Assembly: GCF_000143535.2 (NCBI RefSeq)
Contig: NC_037315.1
Coordinates: 2,046,001 to 2,110,000, forward strand
Direction: 5' to 3'
From: Botrytis cinerea B05.10
Taxonomy: Eukaryota > Ascomycota > Leotiomycetes > Helotiales > Sclerotiniaceae
Length of the DNA: 64,000 nucleotides
The notes under the pieces were generated by a model. That model worked only from the letters and a program-made list of their open reading frames with translations, did not search any database and was not told the origin of the DNA. Shown here piece after piece: positions 35,348 to 46,354 of this stretch. A program made the translations under genes and the position numbers. Each line of letters begins with the position of its first letter. Within the stretch, counting starts at the first letter, position 1.

Positions 35348-36721
35348 GCTTAAAGGAAGGGGGAAAAAGAGGGAGGAAAGAAGAAAAAAAGGAAGGAAAG
35401 GAGGAAAGAAGGAAGGGAAGCGGGAAGGAAATCATCAGCACCGGCGTTTTTTTTTGTGGATTAAGATAATAAGAAAGAAATGGGTGGCGAGCATTTTGCA
35501 TGAAATGGAGGTTATCGCAGCATCGCATGGAGTTTTTTTAATCTTGTTTTGGTCTCATCAGAATTGCACCAAGCAATTTTTAGCGCAAATGGAGTTTTGG
35601 GAATACATACATACAGTCATAAAAACGTATGTTTAGCGGAATTAAAGGGAGGGATACACATGAATCATTACACGCTCTGCTCTGTGTGCTCAGCGACTTT
35701 GGGAAGGATATGAGAAATTTGTAGATAGAATGATGGATGGACTTGTCCAGATTATGATAATTGGTACAATACACACCTTGGCATTCTACACGGATTATAT
35801 TTCTTTTAACTCTTGAATGATTGGATGATTGGATGACTGCTTGCTTGTTTGTTTTTTTGTGTGATTTTATATGACTTTGTGTGATGTTGTATGATTATAA
35901 AAGTAATATCACTCACTTATTACTATCTGCTGTCTTATTACTCCTAATAACAACCGAAAGAAAAGTCCTAGGTGCTCGCTAATTTTCACTGACGACTTCA
36001 ATTTTCTCCTTTCTCTTTTCTTCATGAAAGGAAAGGAAAGAAAAGGAAAGGAGAAGGGGAGATAGAATGAAATTACATATATATATATGTATCTCGATTA
36101 CTGATATTCTTACTATTACTACTACTTTAGTATATTATTTATCCCCATTTTCTATTCTACATTCTACACCCTACACCCTACACCCTACACTCTAGAATAG
36201 CACTCACCCCCTATTTATATTTATATTTATATTTATATTTATGTATATATATTTATCTTAATCTATTCTAGAGTTAATAAGTATTAGGTGTTAAGTGTTA
36301 AAACTTTAACTTCATTATAATATATATATATATATATGTATCTTTGAAGAAGGAAGGAAGGAAGGAAGGAAGGCAGAAGGTCAATATACGATATTAGAAA
36401 AGAGTAAAATTACATTTCTAACCAGAGAGAGACCTATATTGATTTCCTTCAAAATTCATATTCTGAATTATCGATCTATTACAGTTTATTCCCCGAGGTT
36501 GCAGTTATAGATAGAAAGGTACTAGGTGCAAGTGAAAGGAATAGGAGTAGTAGCTATCATGATCAGATTTATTCCCATGACATGAGTGTGAATTTGTGTA
36601 CCAGATATCAAACCTTCTACTGTTAAATTTCTGTATTATTTTATTATATCATTTGTATCGCTACATAAATCTATCACGTTCTTCTAATTCATTATGCTCG
36701 AATCCTTCCATCTATCTAATA
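35348..36721. other. Convergent intergenic region, purine-rich then AT-rich
   Basis: Directly after MEX67 the plus strand is a GGAAGG/GAAAGG purine run (35355-35430). Further on are AT, ATTTAT (36214-36242), GGAA (36350-36373) and CCCTACA-like short repeats (36165-36192). No gene supported. Confidence 0.65.
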
Positions 36722-38483
36722 CTATGTATTTCCACCCGCCTGTCTCAACGGATGCGCTTCTGTATTCAACACCCACTCATCCAAACTTACTACCTCAGGT
36801 TCACTAAACAATAGATAGAAATATTTCAACGTCTCTGCCAGCCAGAAACTTTCCATTGAATCTTCCTTGTCTGGTTTTTGCTGCATCACGTTTTTGATCC
36901 TCGCATTGGCTAGAGGTGTATGCGTGTGTTTCACAATCGCTTTGAACATTTTCCAGCCCGTTTCTTGCCAGGCGCGATCGCCAGTTAGTCTGTACATGAT
37001 GAAGACGGATTCGATGGCTTCGGGGCGAAGTTGGTAGGATGGATCGTCGACGCGGATATATCCGGTGTCTGAACTGGAGCCGGAGAAAGTACAGGAAGAT
37101 GTATTGGTGCAAGGGTTGACGTGGAAGATTTCGGGCATAATTCCTGAGGGTGTGTGTTCATATGCCCAAACGCAACCTTTGGTGAGTTTGATGGCGGTTT
37201 CCATTTCTGATGGGGATTGAGATATCCGGGAGCCAAGACCTATCATACCTCCTGTGAAACAACCAAGATGTTGGATCTGAGCGGTTAGGAGTGGTTTACC
37301 GGAATTTATGTTAACCGTGCCTGTGAAAAGAATATCGGGATCGCCTGGGAGATTAGGACGGAAAACTAGGTGTTTGTTTATGGTTGATAATGCAGTACGA
37401 TACATTTTCAGGTATTGATCGGCAGAGGAGGAATTTGGAAGGAGTAAATGGGTCTTTGGAAGATATTCGAAAGCAGAATCTTTGATCGTATATGTTAGTG
37501 GAGGGGTATGATACGAGAAGCAAGATTGACCTACCGGCAAAAGCTCCCAAAGTAAAAGAACGACTCCCAAATGACAACTCAGATCCCATGCAGTTTGCTT
37601 GAGATGGCCACATTCCTGGTAGTGTCGTGGTATTCTGAGTGGCTTCTAATTGATCTGTGATCTTCTGTATTGCATTTGCGTATTTTTGATCGCCAGTGAC
37701 TTGACTCAAACGAATGAATTCGAGTGACAGACTTGCGATTTGGGCGACTAGAACACCATTTTCGCCCGCTATCTTGTCTCCTTTAAGAAGTTCCTTCTCC
37801 CACCAATAATATGGAGTAGGGATACCACTCTCAGTGTTAAAAGCTCTGAATAATAAATCCCCAAGTTGTTTCGCTTTCTCGAGCAAAATAGGATATTGAT
37901 GACCACTGATATCCCAAGCCCCCAGCAACCCACCGAGATACCGAATAGTCGTTTCAAAAACAGGTACACGTTCAGCATTGGGTTTAGAAAAGTTGATGTT
38001 CTTAAGAGATTCCAAAGCTCCCTCAAATTCCTCCTTCAGTCCCATTATGTAAAGTGTGTCCAAGGAATCCACCAATGTCGCAGCCCAACCCACAAACGTA
38101 TCCTTTTGACCACCTGAAAGTGGCATCACCTCATCATGCATCCATGCATTCTTTTTGTATCCATTCCATGCATGTAGAAATTCTTCTCTCACTTTCTTCT
38201 GCCTTGTTAATCGTACTGTTTTGGCAGGTCTGGATTCTCTTGGAAATGTTGTTGCTTGTATGCTATATCGACCAGCAGGAGGTAGTGGTAGATCTATTGG
38301 AGAATGAAAAGAGAAGACTCCATATCGACTGTTTAATGAGAAGCGGTTGGTCGTGGACAAGATGTAGACGCAGATTAAGAGTACAACTGTTATAGGTATG
38401 AATCGTTTTTGAAATATTGCTCGTTGTGATCCTGGATACGACCGGGGCGTTAGGAGAGCCTTCTCCTTATATTCGAGAATCAT
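36722..38483 (-). CDS. Class I alpha-1,2-mannosidase (GH47), N-glycan processing
   Basis: Trims alpha-1,2-linked mannose from N-glycans in the ER/Golgi. Two exons, 38483-37535 and 37479-36722, join in phase to 568 residues (donor GTAGGT). It is a type II membrane protein: a short cytosolic N-terminus, one hydrophobic helix (about residues 28-44), a stem, then the GH47 barrel. Family landmarks: AWNGYKKNAWMHDEVMPLSG, LVDSLDTLYIMGLKEEF, FETTIRYLGGLLGAWDISG, HLGCFTGGMIGLG, YQLRPEAIESVFIMYRLTGD and, at the end, SFWLAETLKYFYLLFSEP. The motifs carrying the acidic catalytic residues appear intact. Which subtype (ER Mns1-like or Golgi/secreted) is not settled; the N-terminal anchor argues against a freely secreted enzyme. 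The joined FAG/DSAFEYLPK junction restores the conserved F-A-D-S-x-Y/F-E-Y-L run. Confidence 0.93.
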
Positions 38484-39710
38484 TCTGTAAATTGCTTGTA
38501 AATATCTTCCTATGACTCTAGGCCAATGTGGATCTTCTGAATTTCATCAATTGGGGGAGATATCTCAAGATCGTGGACAGGACAGGTGAGAAAAGAAAAG
38601 GAGTAATAAAGAAGGAAGGGGTATCAAGGCGAAGTGAGAACAAGTGAATCAATCACTGTTTGAGTAGATTGAAGTGAATAAAAAATACTTATGATTGTCT
38701 GAAAGCCCTATATACCTACCGACAAACACTCTCGTCCAGCTGTCAACGCTTGACATAATCGGGGTGCTTGCTCATCGTTTCGAAACCCTTGGGAGGAAAG
38801 AGCCATGGTTAATCGTTACATCTCTCTCCATGAACATCATCATAGACCATGAGATATCATTGGGCAACGAGTCGTATATGCCCATATTATATGGAAACTC
38901 TCTTATTCTTCTCGATTCAAGAATGTTTCGGAGCCAAAACTTGAGCGGGGACCTCAAAATCGAGAGTTAAGCTTCATTGGGTTAGACCGATCTGTAGATC
39001 TGCGGGTGTACCTATTCCTTGGGCCCATTTTCAATTCTACAAACCCACAAATTGACCCCCTACCTTAAAGTTTGAATCAACCGTAAATAGATTGATTTGA
39101 TCGTCATATTTAATTTTCTTTCTCGAAGATCCAATGATGCCATTTTTGATCGTTCTACGATAATCCTCAGCCAGAACATATCTGGGCCACAATAAGAACC
39201 ATGGATGGTACAGGATCAGCACGGAATCGTCGACAGCAATCTTCGGCTTTCCGCGTTCAGCTTGGCTGTGCTTATTTGACTATGATGGCACGGACAAGAG
39301 CATACTCAGCCAGCGAACTCATGCATCATGCCTGGCAAAGGCATCTTCAACGGATGCATGAAGCCCAGCACTGGTTGTTTTGATTGATTGTTAAGTTGAG
39401 TTTCTGGAAACGAAAGCCGAGTGGTACGATGGATGACATCCCAAAGGCAGTCCCGACGTTGAACACCTATTTATATATACAAACCGAGGAAGACTCAACC
39501 CCGGTTGTTGACTCAATGATAGGAAGTCATTGCATTTACTCAATCTCATACAACATATGTAGGGAGGTTGGAGAATTTGGGGTGTTCAATATCAGCATAA
39601 TTATGGTCTAGATTCCCTCACCGACTACCTGTCTTCAAATATGAAATTAAAATGGGCCTGAATATCAATCTGATCATGCAAACAGTTTGTGTGATACAGA
39701 TACCCTACTG
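38484..39710. other. Intergenic, no gene seen
   Basis: Lies between the mannosidase promoter and the second P450 relic. No frame carries a recognisable motif; occasional decayed coding sequence cannot be excluded. Confidence 0.6.
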
Positions 39711-41077
39711 TTACACCACGACACCTACTTTGATTCCATTCTTACTTCTTGCAACTCTGGTCATTAGTTCCACCCATTCCATCACCTCGTCCTTACATTT
39801 GATTTCTCTCCGTTCTTGTGCCATCCTCGCTAATACATACGCCGTTTCCGTCAAAGCTAAATTATGGCCTGGACACATCCTCGGTCCTCCTACAAATGGA
39901 AGATAGTTCCATCCTGGTCGCACCGTTGCCCATCTCTCTGGTCGAAAGATACTCGGGTCAGGTTGGAAGCAAGGTGCCAGCATGTGAAGGGCATGGAAAG
40001 AAGCAAAAACTATCTGACCTTATTTCACGAAGATAGGCGAGGTGCCTCGAGGACCGCCTCCAGTGGGCAGTATGGTGTCTTGCAAGGCAATACGTGTATC
40101 TGTGGGAGCAACGGGACGTAGACATAATGCTAGGAGCATGGGCTTGGTGATGGTTCAAGTAAGTAAGCGGTTACGATAACTTACTTTACTTGATGATATA
40201 CTGCAAATAGTTAAGATTCTTCCACATCTCGGGGTTTCGACAAAGATGGAAAACTGCGTTGCCAATCATGGTAGCGGAAGATTCACGACCTGCTAAAAAG
40301 ACATGGAGGATTTGGTCTCGACGATCATCACGACTACCTGTCTGTTTTGCCATCTCATGCAATAACACATAGCGATGATTATCATTCTCGTCATCGTCTT
40401 CTGCATCAGAACCGTCTGCCTTTTTATGTTCATCTCGAGCAGCTAGGTAGCTGCGCCGAAACTCCATGGCTTTGTCTACATATCGATCTGCAAACAAATG
40501 AGTGATCTTTATTGATTTATACCATTTTTATCCCAGTACGGGGACCTTAAACTTCGATTGGGTGAAGGTAGGTTGAATTAAGGCTCTGGTGTGTTATCAA
40601 AATGGACCACCCATAGTAAATACTCCCTCACCAAGAAATGGCAAGGTAGGAGGTTGACGCAATGGCTGAACACCATAATGAGTAAAGTTTAATGCATGAA
40701 AAATTTGTAAATTCCTCGTATTGACGGTACAGATAGCATGTTTTGTTTGAACTTTCGCCGAAAAAGTATTCCCAGAAGTTTGGCAGCGATTTACCCAGGT
40801 TTTTGAGCAAATTCGACTTGATCATTTGTCGGGAATTATCAATGAAAAGATCAAGCCCAAGAATCGGATCTTTGTTGGGATATTTAGGAGGGCATTGACA
40901 GCCATGTCTCTTCGATTCCTGACGTATATGCTTTTTTGAAAAAAAAATCTCGAAAACATAATAGGCAAATACCAAAGCAATCAAAGTGTCACCAATTTCA
41001 ATTCTGTATTCCATTCTCGCATCATAATGAGGGAAAAAACATGTTTGTGAAGAGGTGCAATGGATAGAAGCTACCAA
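39711..41077 (-). pseudogene. Cytochrome P450 relic (CYP52-like), copy 2
   Basis: On the minus strand the P450 order is readable but broken: a membrane-anchor-like N-terminus (about 41017-40930), KRHGCQCPPKYPNKDPILGL (near 40890), a frameshift, GNTFSAKV and ALNFTHYGVQPLRQPPTL (near 40770-40640), a gap of roughly 130 residues, YVDKAMEFRRSYLAARDE (near 40480), an I-helix HVFLAGRESSATMIGNAV (near 40280), VAPTDTRIALQDTILPTGGG (near 40110), an in-frame stop in place of a residue after IFVK (near 40037), then RPERWATVRPGWNYLPF and the heme motif FVGGPRMCPGHN (near 39910) to a stop at 39711. The heme-loop cysteine is retained, but the stop, the frameshift and the large deletion make it non-functional as one protein. 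Clearly of the same CYP52-like kind as 3484-4866, though diverged in sequence. Confidence 0.88.
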
Positions 41078-41807
41078 AATTCATATGGCATTACATAATT
41101 CCAACGAGTTGGTAGTCCGAGGTACGTCTTGATCATTCATGAGATATATGTTTCTCGGAAGTCACATCACGACATACAGTAAATGCAGAGGTAGATGAAA
41201 AAGAGCTTCTTGTTGGATCTCAACAAGTTGTTTTTCAATTGCTTGTGCAAGCCTTCCAACTTTCCAACTCCACGCCGTTTTTCACGGCATGCCATGCCAC
41301 TAAGTTCTTTCATTGGCTATCAGCCTATCGAGTTTTCTTGTCTCTTTCCCCTTTCTATGTTTGTGTTTTTGAGGTATGTTGATGAATCTAAATTGACCCT
41401 CGCATAAAATACTTCAATCCGGATTAGAATGGGCTGAGAGATGGAACGAGCGACGATTGCTAATGATCTGGGCTTCACCCGCGAAACATAATGTTTGAAT
41501 GTAAATTTTCTCTCTCATCGATTGGATGTAAATCGGGCATTGATCGTACGTGTTTGCTTCGAGGTTCCAATACACATACCTATATGCATCATGCACGATT
41601 GAGATATAATAAAAGTTTAGATATCCTCGAAAGAAAACCAGACGGGTATATTCATACACCTCTTTTAGTTCAGATACGCAGTAATTATCAAATATCATAC
41701 CGTTCAAGCAACTACAGATAAAAAGTGGGTATAGTTTACAGCTTCCTCTCCCTCTCCCTCTCCCTCTCATTCACCTTACCGCCACGAATTTTCTTGCTCG
41801 TCATCCA
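41078..41807. other. Intergenic, no gene seen
   Basis: Flanks the P450 relic and the 3' end of the Egh16-like gene. A CTCCCT array is at 41742-41769. Confidence 0.6.
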
Positions 41808-43011
41808 TCATGCAACAAAAACCCTCTCACTCCTCGCGTTGTTCGCATTCTTCCCATTTCCTCCTCCATTCTTCTTATTCCCATTCCCATTTCCATTTCC
41901 GTTTCCGTTTCCGTTTGAATTTGCATTTGCATTTGCATTTCCATTTCCATTCTTTTTAGCAGCCGCGGCATTAGTAGCCGCCGCTGCAGCTGCAGTAGTA
42001 CTCGTAGCAATTGCCGTCAAAGAAGAGCTGAGAAGAGCTTCGACGGCGAATAATCCCTGTTCGTTAAGTGTTGCTTCGGAATTGGCTTTCATAGCGGCAG
42101 GAAGATCTTTGTTGTTTCTGGGGTGGGTGATGGTTAGTGGTTTTTTATGCGATGTATGTTTATTTGTATTCTTGTACTTCTGGGGGAGAGATGAAGGGTA
42201 TGCGTGAAATACCAAAGAAAAGTAATTGGCGAGATACAAATGATGATGATAGAAGCATTTTGAGAATATGGGAATCATCGAACTTACTGTAATACCTGAG
42301 CTTCAACACCTTCTAATGTCTGCGCTGTGGCAATCGTACCGGGCGTGTTCTTGCTAGCTGTCTCATCTGTCTGCATTACTGCAAAACAACCACCAAATGG
42401 ACCAGCTGTTGCTGCATTGAAACAGCGGATTGTACAGATGTTTCCTGTTGAGGCTATTTTTGTGTTAGTTGCAATTAGGGTTTGAAAGCCTCGAATTATG
42501 GGTATATATAGAGAGAGAAGGAGAAGGAGATGAAATACATACCGCCAATACAACTCATATTACTCGGCATAGTAACCGCCAATTTGATATTCCCGTCCGT
42601 TCCATCCGTCTCCTTGACGGTCAACTTCGTCTGACCGGAGGCTTGTGCATTACTCGTTGGATCCATATCACATGTATACGGCCCTGCTCCATTCGTACCT
42701 CCTTGCTGCATCACCACATTGACCGTACTTCCTTTCGTAACTGATGTTACGGTTTTTTTGGACAATTGGGTCTCGGTGTTTTCGCCAATATCGATGTTGC
42801 CGTTAAGAAGAGTACGTCCGCATTCATTGACGACGTTGGTGCTAATTTCGGTGGGGTTGATTATGTTGGCGTCGTTGGAGTTGAGTACGACTTGAAGAGG
42901 GAGAGATGCAGGAGAGCCTTTGGTGCCTTGGGCTGAAAGAAGAACGCCTTGGGCGTTGATTGAGACGAGGAGGGAGGAAGTCAATAGGAGGAGTTGTTGG
43001 AGCGAAGGCAT
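41808..43011 (-). CDS. Egh16/GAS1-like secreted protein
   Basis: Members of the Egh16/GAS (MAS3) family are secreted proteins expressed in early plant infection, for example in Blumeria and Magnaporthe appressoria; the biochemical role is unknown. Exons 43011-42543, 42453-42288 and 42117-41808 join in phase to 314 residues. A signal peptide is evident (residues 1-20, LLLLTSSLLVSINAQG). The core has Cys residues spaced as in the family (VVNECGRTLL, YTCDMD, MSCIGG, ICTIRCFNAATAGPFGGCFA), and the motif pair GPFGGCFAVMQTD fits the family. The C-terminus is low-complexity: an Ala run, then NGNANANANSNGNGNG repeats and NNAR. Expansion of the Asn/Gly block is a microsatellite in coding DNA (41870-41960). 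Function in this organism is inferred only from the family. Confidence 0.88.
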
Positions 43012-43812
43012 TTTGATTTGTCTGATGGTAAAATATAAAATTTAGATAATTATGCACAGCACGGTGGCAATATGAAGAATAGCAATAGAATAGATAAATC
43101 AGGAAAGTATCAGGCCTGCTGAGGATAAGATCATAAAGATTGAAGAAAGAAGTTAGAGAAAGTGAGTGAAATCAACAGCAGTGAGAAACAGAATTTCGAC
43201 AACTCCGTGGTATGAGGATCATTTTCATCTTATACAGATGTAAAACTGAATATACATTTCTATCTATATGATATTACGACGTTTTTCCATACATGAGGCG
43301 ATTTTTCAAGATCTCAAACGTAGGAGTCAAAGATCAGATGCGACGACCATACATCAGAAATACCACTTGGAACAGATTCCGTCGCGAGGGGGTGGGGCGA
43401 AATCAGCAAAATAGCCGAAAGCGACCTCTCATGACTGAGGTGAGGGAAAGTGGAGCCGTATCAGGGGTAATTCTAGCCGCTTGGCATGTCCCATGGTGCG
43501 AAAAGTGGAGAAAACTTCTACAAGATCAATGATATGAGACGAAGCAGAAATGTATGGATGATGAACAACCCGATGAATGGACGATTGACAGGGCTATTTT
43601 TATACCTCAGAACCCGTCCATGCCTTGAAAATGGCAAATAATGGGTAAACAAGAGGTAGATGAGGTGAGATACATAATACATGAGCATACACATCTGCAA
43701 AGCAGTGTACGCGAGCGACAAAATATGAGGATGGAAAACACATTCGATGGAGATTAAAGCATTTTGATTTTCATCTGAACTATGATATTGAGATGACAGT
43801 CTCTCCTTTCTC
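43012..43812. other. Intergenic, no gene seen
   Basis: Promoter of the Egh16-like gene and 3' flank of the FMN monooxygenase gene. Nothing recognisable. Confidence 0.6.
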
Positions 43813-45320
43813 TCAATCACTCTTCGTTTCTTGCTTTGAATATGTTGGAACTTCTTCTCCGGCTTTCCAGAAGTATTTTGCTCCAGGATGTGACTCTGAA
43901 AGTCTGTTTTGACCTTTGACGCCCAGATAATTTTCTCTTAATGTACCGCCAGGAACAGCATAGTCATCCCAAAATAATCCTCTCTTCCGTAGTTCAGGAA
44001 GTAAATACTCAATCATGTCATCGAATGTCTCTGGAATGCTAGCATAACTAAAATTGAATCCGTCGACATCAGAGACCTCTACCCACCTTTCTAATTCGTC
44101 TGCAACGGTCTTTGCATTTCCGATAAGCTTCGCACCATTTCCTCCCAGAATGAGATGTTCGGCAATAGTCTTTTTGTTCCAGGTTAAACCTTGGGGGGAG
44201 ACTGATGCCCAGTGATTGACCATACTCCTTACTGCAGGAGGGGCGCTTTCAATGAACCGAAAATCTTCATCATCACCATATGAGCTTAGATCATATCCAG
44301 ACCAACCTCCAAATAATGATAGGGCTCCTTCTCGATCGCCGTAACTTGCAAGCTTCTCAAATTTCTCCTGCGCCTTCTCATCGGTCTCGGCAACAATAAC
44401 CAGAAGCCCAGCGACAATCTTGATACTAGCCGGATCTCTTCCTAACTCCTTCGCTTGCGAGCGAATCGAGTCTACTGACGGACGAATAAGCTCTGGGGTG
44501 TGTGCATTCAAGAAAATGGCTTCAGCATGGGTAGCAGCAAATTTCTTTCCCGCCGAGGATGTTCCAGCTTGGAACAGAAATGGGGTCCTTTGGGGAGAAG
44601 GTTCACACAAATGTGGGCCTGGTACATTAAAGTATTTTCCCTTGTGATTGATCTGCCTTACACCCTTTGGATCCGCATATGAACTCGATCCTGGGGGTTG
44701 CACAGCATCGTCTCTCCAAGATGCCTCCCAAAGCTTATATGTGACGTCGAGGTATTCATGGGCAATCTTATATCGTTCATCGTGTTCGATTTGAGTGTCG
44801 AGGCCAAGATTTCGAGCTGCAGAGTCGAGATATGATGTAACTATGTTCCATGCAATTCGCCCATCACTAAGATGATCTACTGTCGAGAATCTGCGAGCAA
44901 GTAGATAAGGTTGTTCGTAGGTTGTTGAAGCAGTCACACCAAATCCAATACTTTTTGTAGCTGCGGCCTGTTTTTCTCAGGTCAGATACTGCCTTGTAGC
45001 GAGCCGAAATTCTTCTAGAAAAGACTTACCATGGCAGGAATGCTATATAATGGATCATTTATCGGGAATTGAGATGCCGCAGGTATGGTTGGTTCAAGAT
45101 TGGCAGGTCCTTTGTAAACATCATAACCTCCTAGAACATCTGCGAAGAATATGGCATGGAATTTGGCTTTTTCCAGTTTCTCGGCGAGTGCAATCCATGA
45201 TTTGATATTCTTGTATTCGGAGCCTTGATCACCAGGATATTTGAAGAGACCTGGGTTGAGATGGCCAGGTGCTTGCATAGCAAACGCATTGAGAATGAGC
45301 TGCTTCTTGGTGGAAGACAT
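43813..45320 (-). CDS. FMN-dependent luciferase-like monooxygenase (NtaA/SnaA/SoxA type)
   Basis: Flavin-dependent monooxygenases of this kind use reduced FMN made by a separate reductase and oxidise compounds such as nitrilotriacetate or dibenzothiophene. Exons 45320-45030 and 44967-43813 join in phase to 481 residues (GTAAGT donor), normal length. Family marks: LILNAFAMQAPGHLNPGLF at the start, IFFADVLGGYDVY, TIPAASQFPINDPL, FGVTASTTYEQPYLLARRF, STVDHLSDGRIAWNIVTSYL, ARNLGLDTQIEHDERY and a TPFLFQAGTSSAGKKFAA block. The MSSTKKQ start at 45320 is preferred to an upstream in-frame ATG at 45389 because family members begin close to LILNAF. It is transcribed divergently from the BVMO gene across about 1.03 kb. 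Substrate is unknown. The family is common in bacteria and in some fungi; transfer is possible but not shown. Confidence 0.92.
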
Positions 45321-46354
45321 GTTGCATGCGCAAATCAAAGTTATCGGATGGAAAAGACTGATTTGAATAGAGACAATGAATGCTTCCAACCTTACAGTTT
45401 ATCTTCCAAATGCAATGAGAGGGAGGGGACGCGCGAGCAGTAACGGAAACCCCGACTTACAATCTATACTCTAAACCTTAGGTAATAGCATTATCTCAAT
45501 CCATTGCAGATAGCTGCCGGTGCCGGTACCATGCGCATGAAATGACGAGAATATAAGTTCCATCGTGTCATCATTCGCTGAAGGTTAAAATGCGACATGA
45601 TGATGAAGACTCTCGTCTGATTGAGCCTTGATGGCGTCTTATTCCTTGCAAAAGCACAAATACACTAACCCCGCACGTGCCCCGCCAATGAACCCACATC
45701 CATCTCGCAGCTTGAAGCTCGACATCAACTACTCGAGCCAATACATACTAATTTTGGCGATTTCCTCCTTCACACCCTTCCAATAGAAACTATCGACGCA
45801 TGCACTAGTACCGAAGAATGAAGTCGACAATCCCCCATGCAATCACATAATTATCCAGATCTTGCCAATCCTATCAATCTTCCTTTCAATGCCTATTCCT
45901 TCCGAGCTGTACCGCATATTTCGTCATGTCTAGCACCAAATAGATACCAGATAACCCAACCAAAATTGTTACGATTACAACTCCAGCTTGCCCCTCCATG
46001 CCCAGGGTTGCATGTGTATTCGCAATGGACGGGAGAATAGAAGGAACCCTATTGATAAGGGTCTCGACTCGAGTCTCCTCGGTCCTAAAGTTAGGAAAAA
46101 ATATGGGTCCGAAAGTCCATGTTGATACAGTTCGTGGATGCTGCAATGAGATACGACAATATCGTGATTGGTAGTATCAACTATCTTAGTGGAGTAGTTT
46201 TGTAATGTGTTTTACTGTTGTCATCTCTTTTATTTTCAGCCTTGTTGCGATACTTTTCAGTTGTCATTCTCGTTGTTTAGAAGTCTTAGATAGAAACCTA
46301 CAGGTTTTACTTCACTTACCTAGATATCTACCAAAGTCAACCTGTTGATGAACC
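45321..46354. promoter_or_regulatory. Divergent intergenic region of the two monooxygenase genes
   Basis: Separates the FMN monooxygenase (-) and the BVMO (+) and could serve both. No specific binding site was identified. Short frames inside show no domains. Confidence 0.5.

Noticed and set aside
36160..36195. CCCTACA-like repeats resembling telomere units
   Set aside because: Only about three seven-base units and not the TTAGGG/CCCTAA unit of filamentous ascomycetes; treated as a microsatellite.
45321..45389. Upstream start of the FMN monooxygenase at 45389
   Set aside because: It would add a hydrophobic stretch before MSSTKKQ, which family members lack; a mitochondrial or secretory leader was considered but is not supported.
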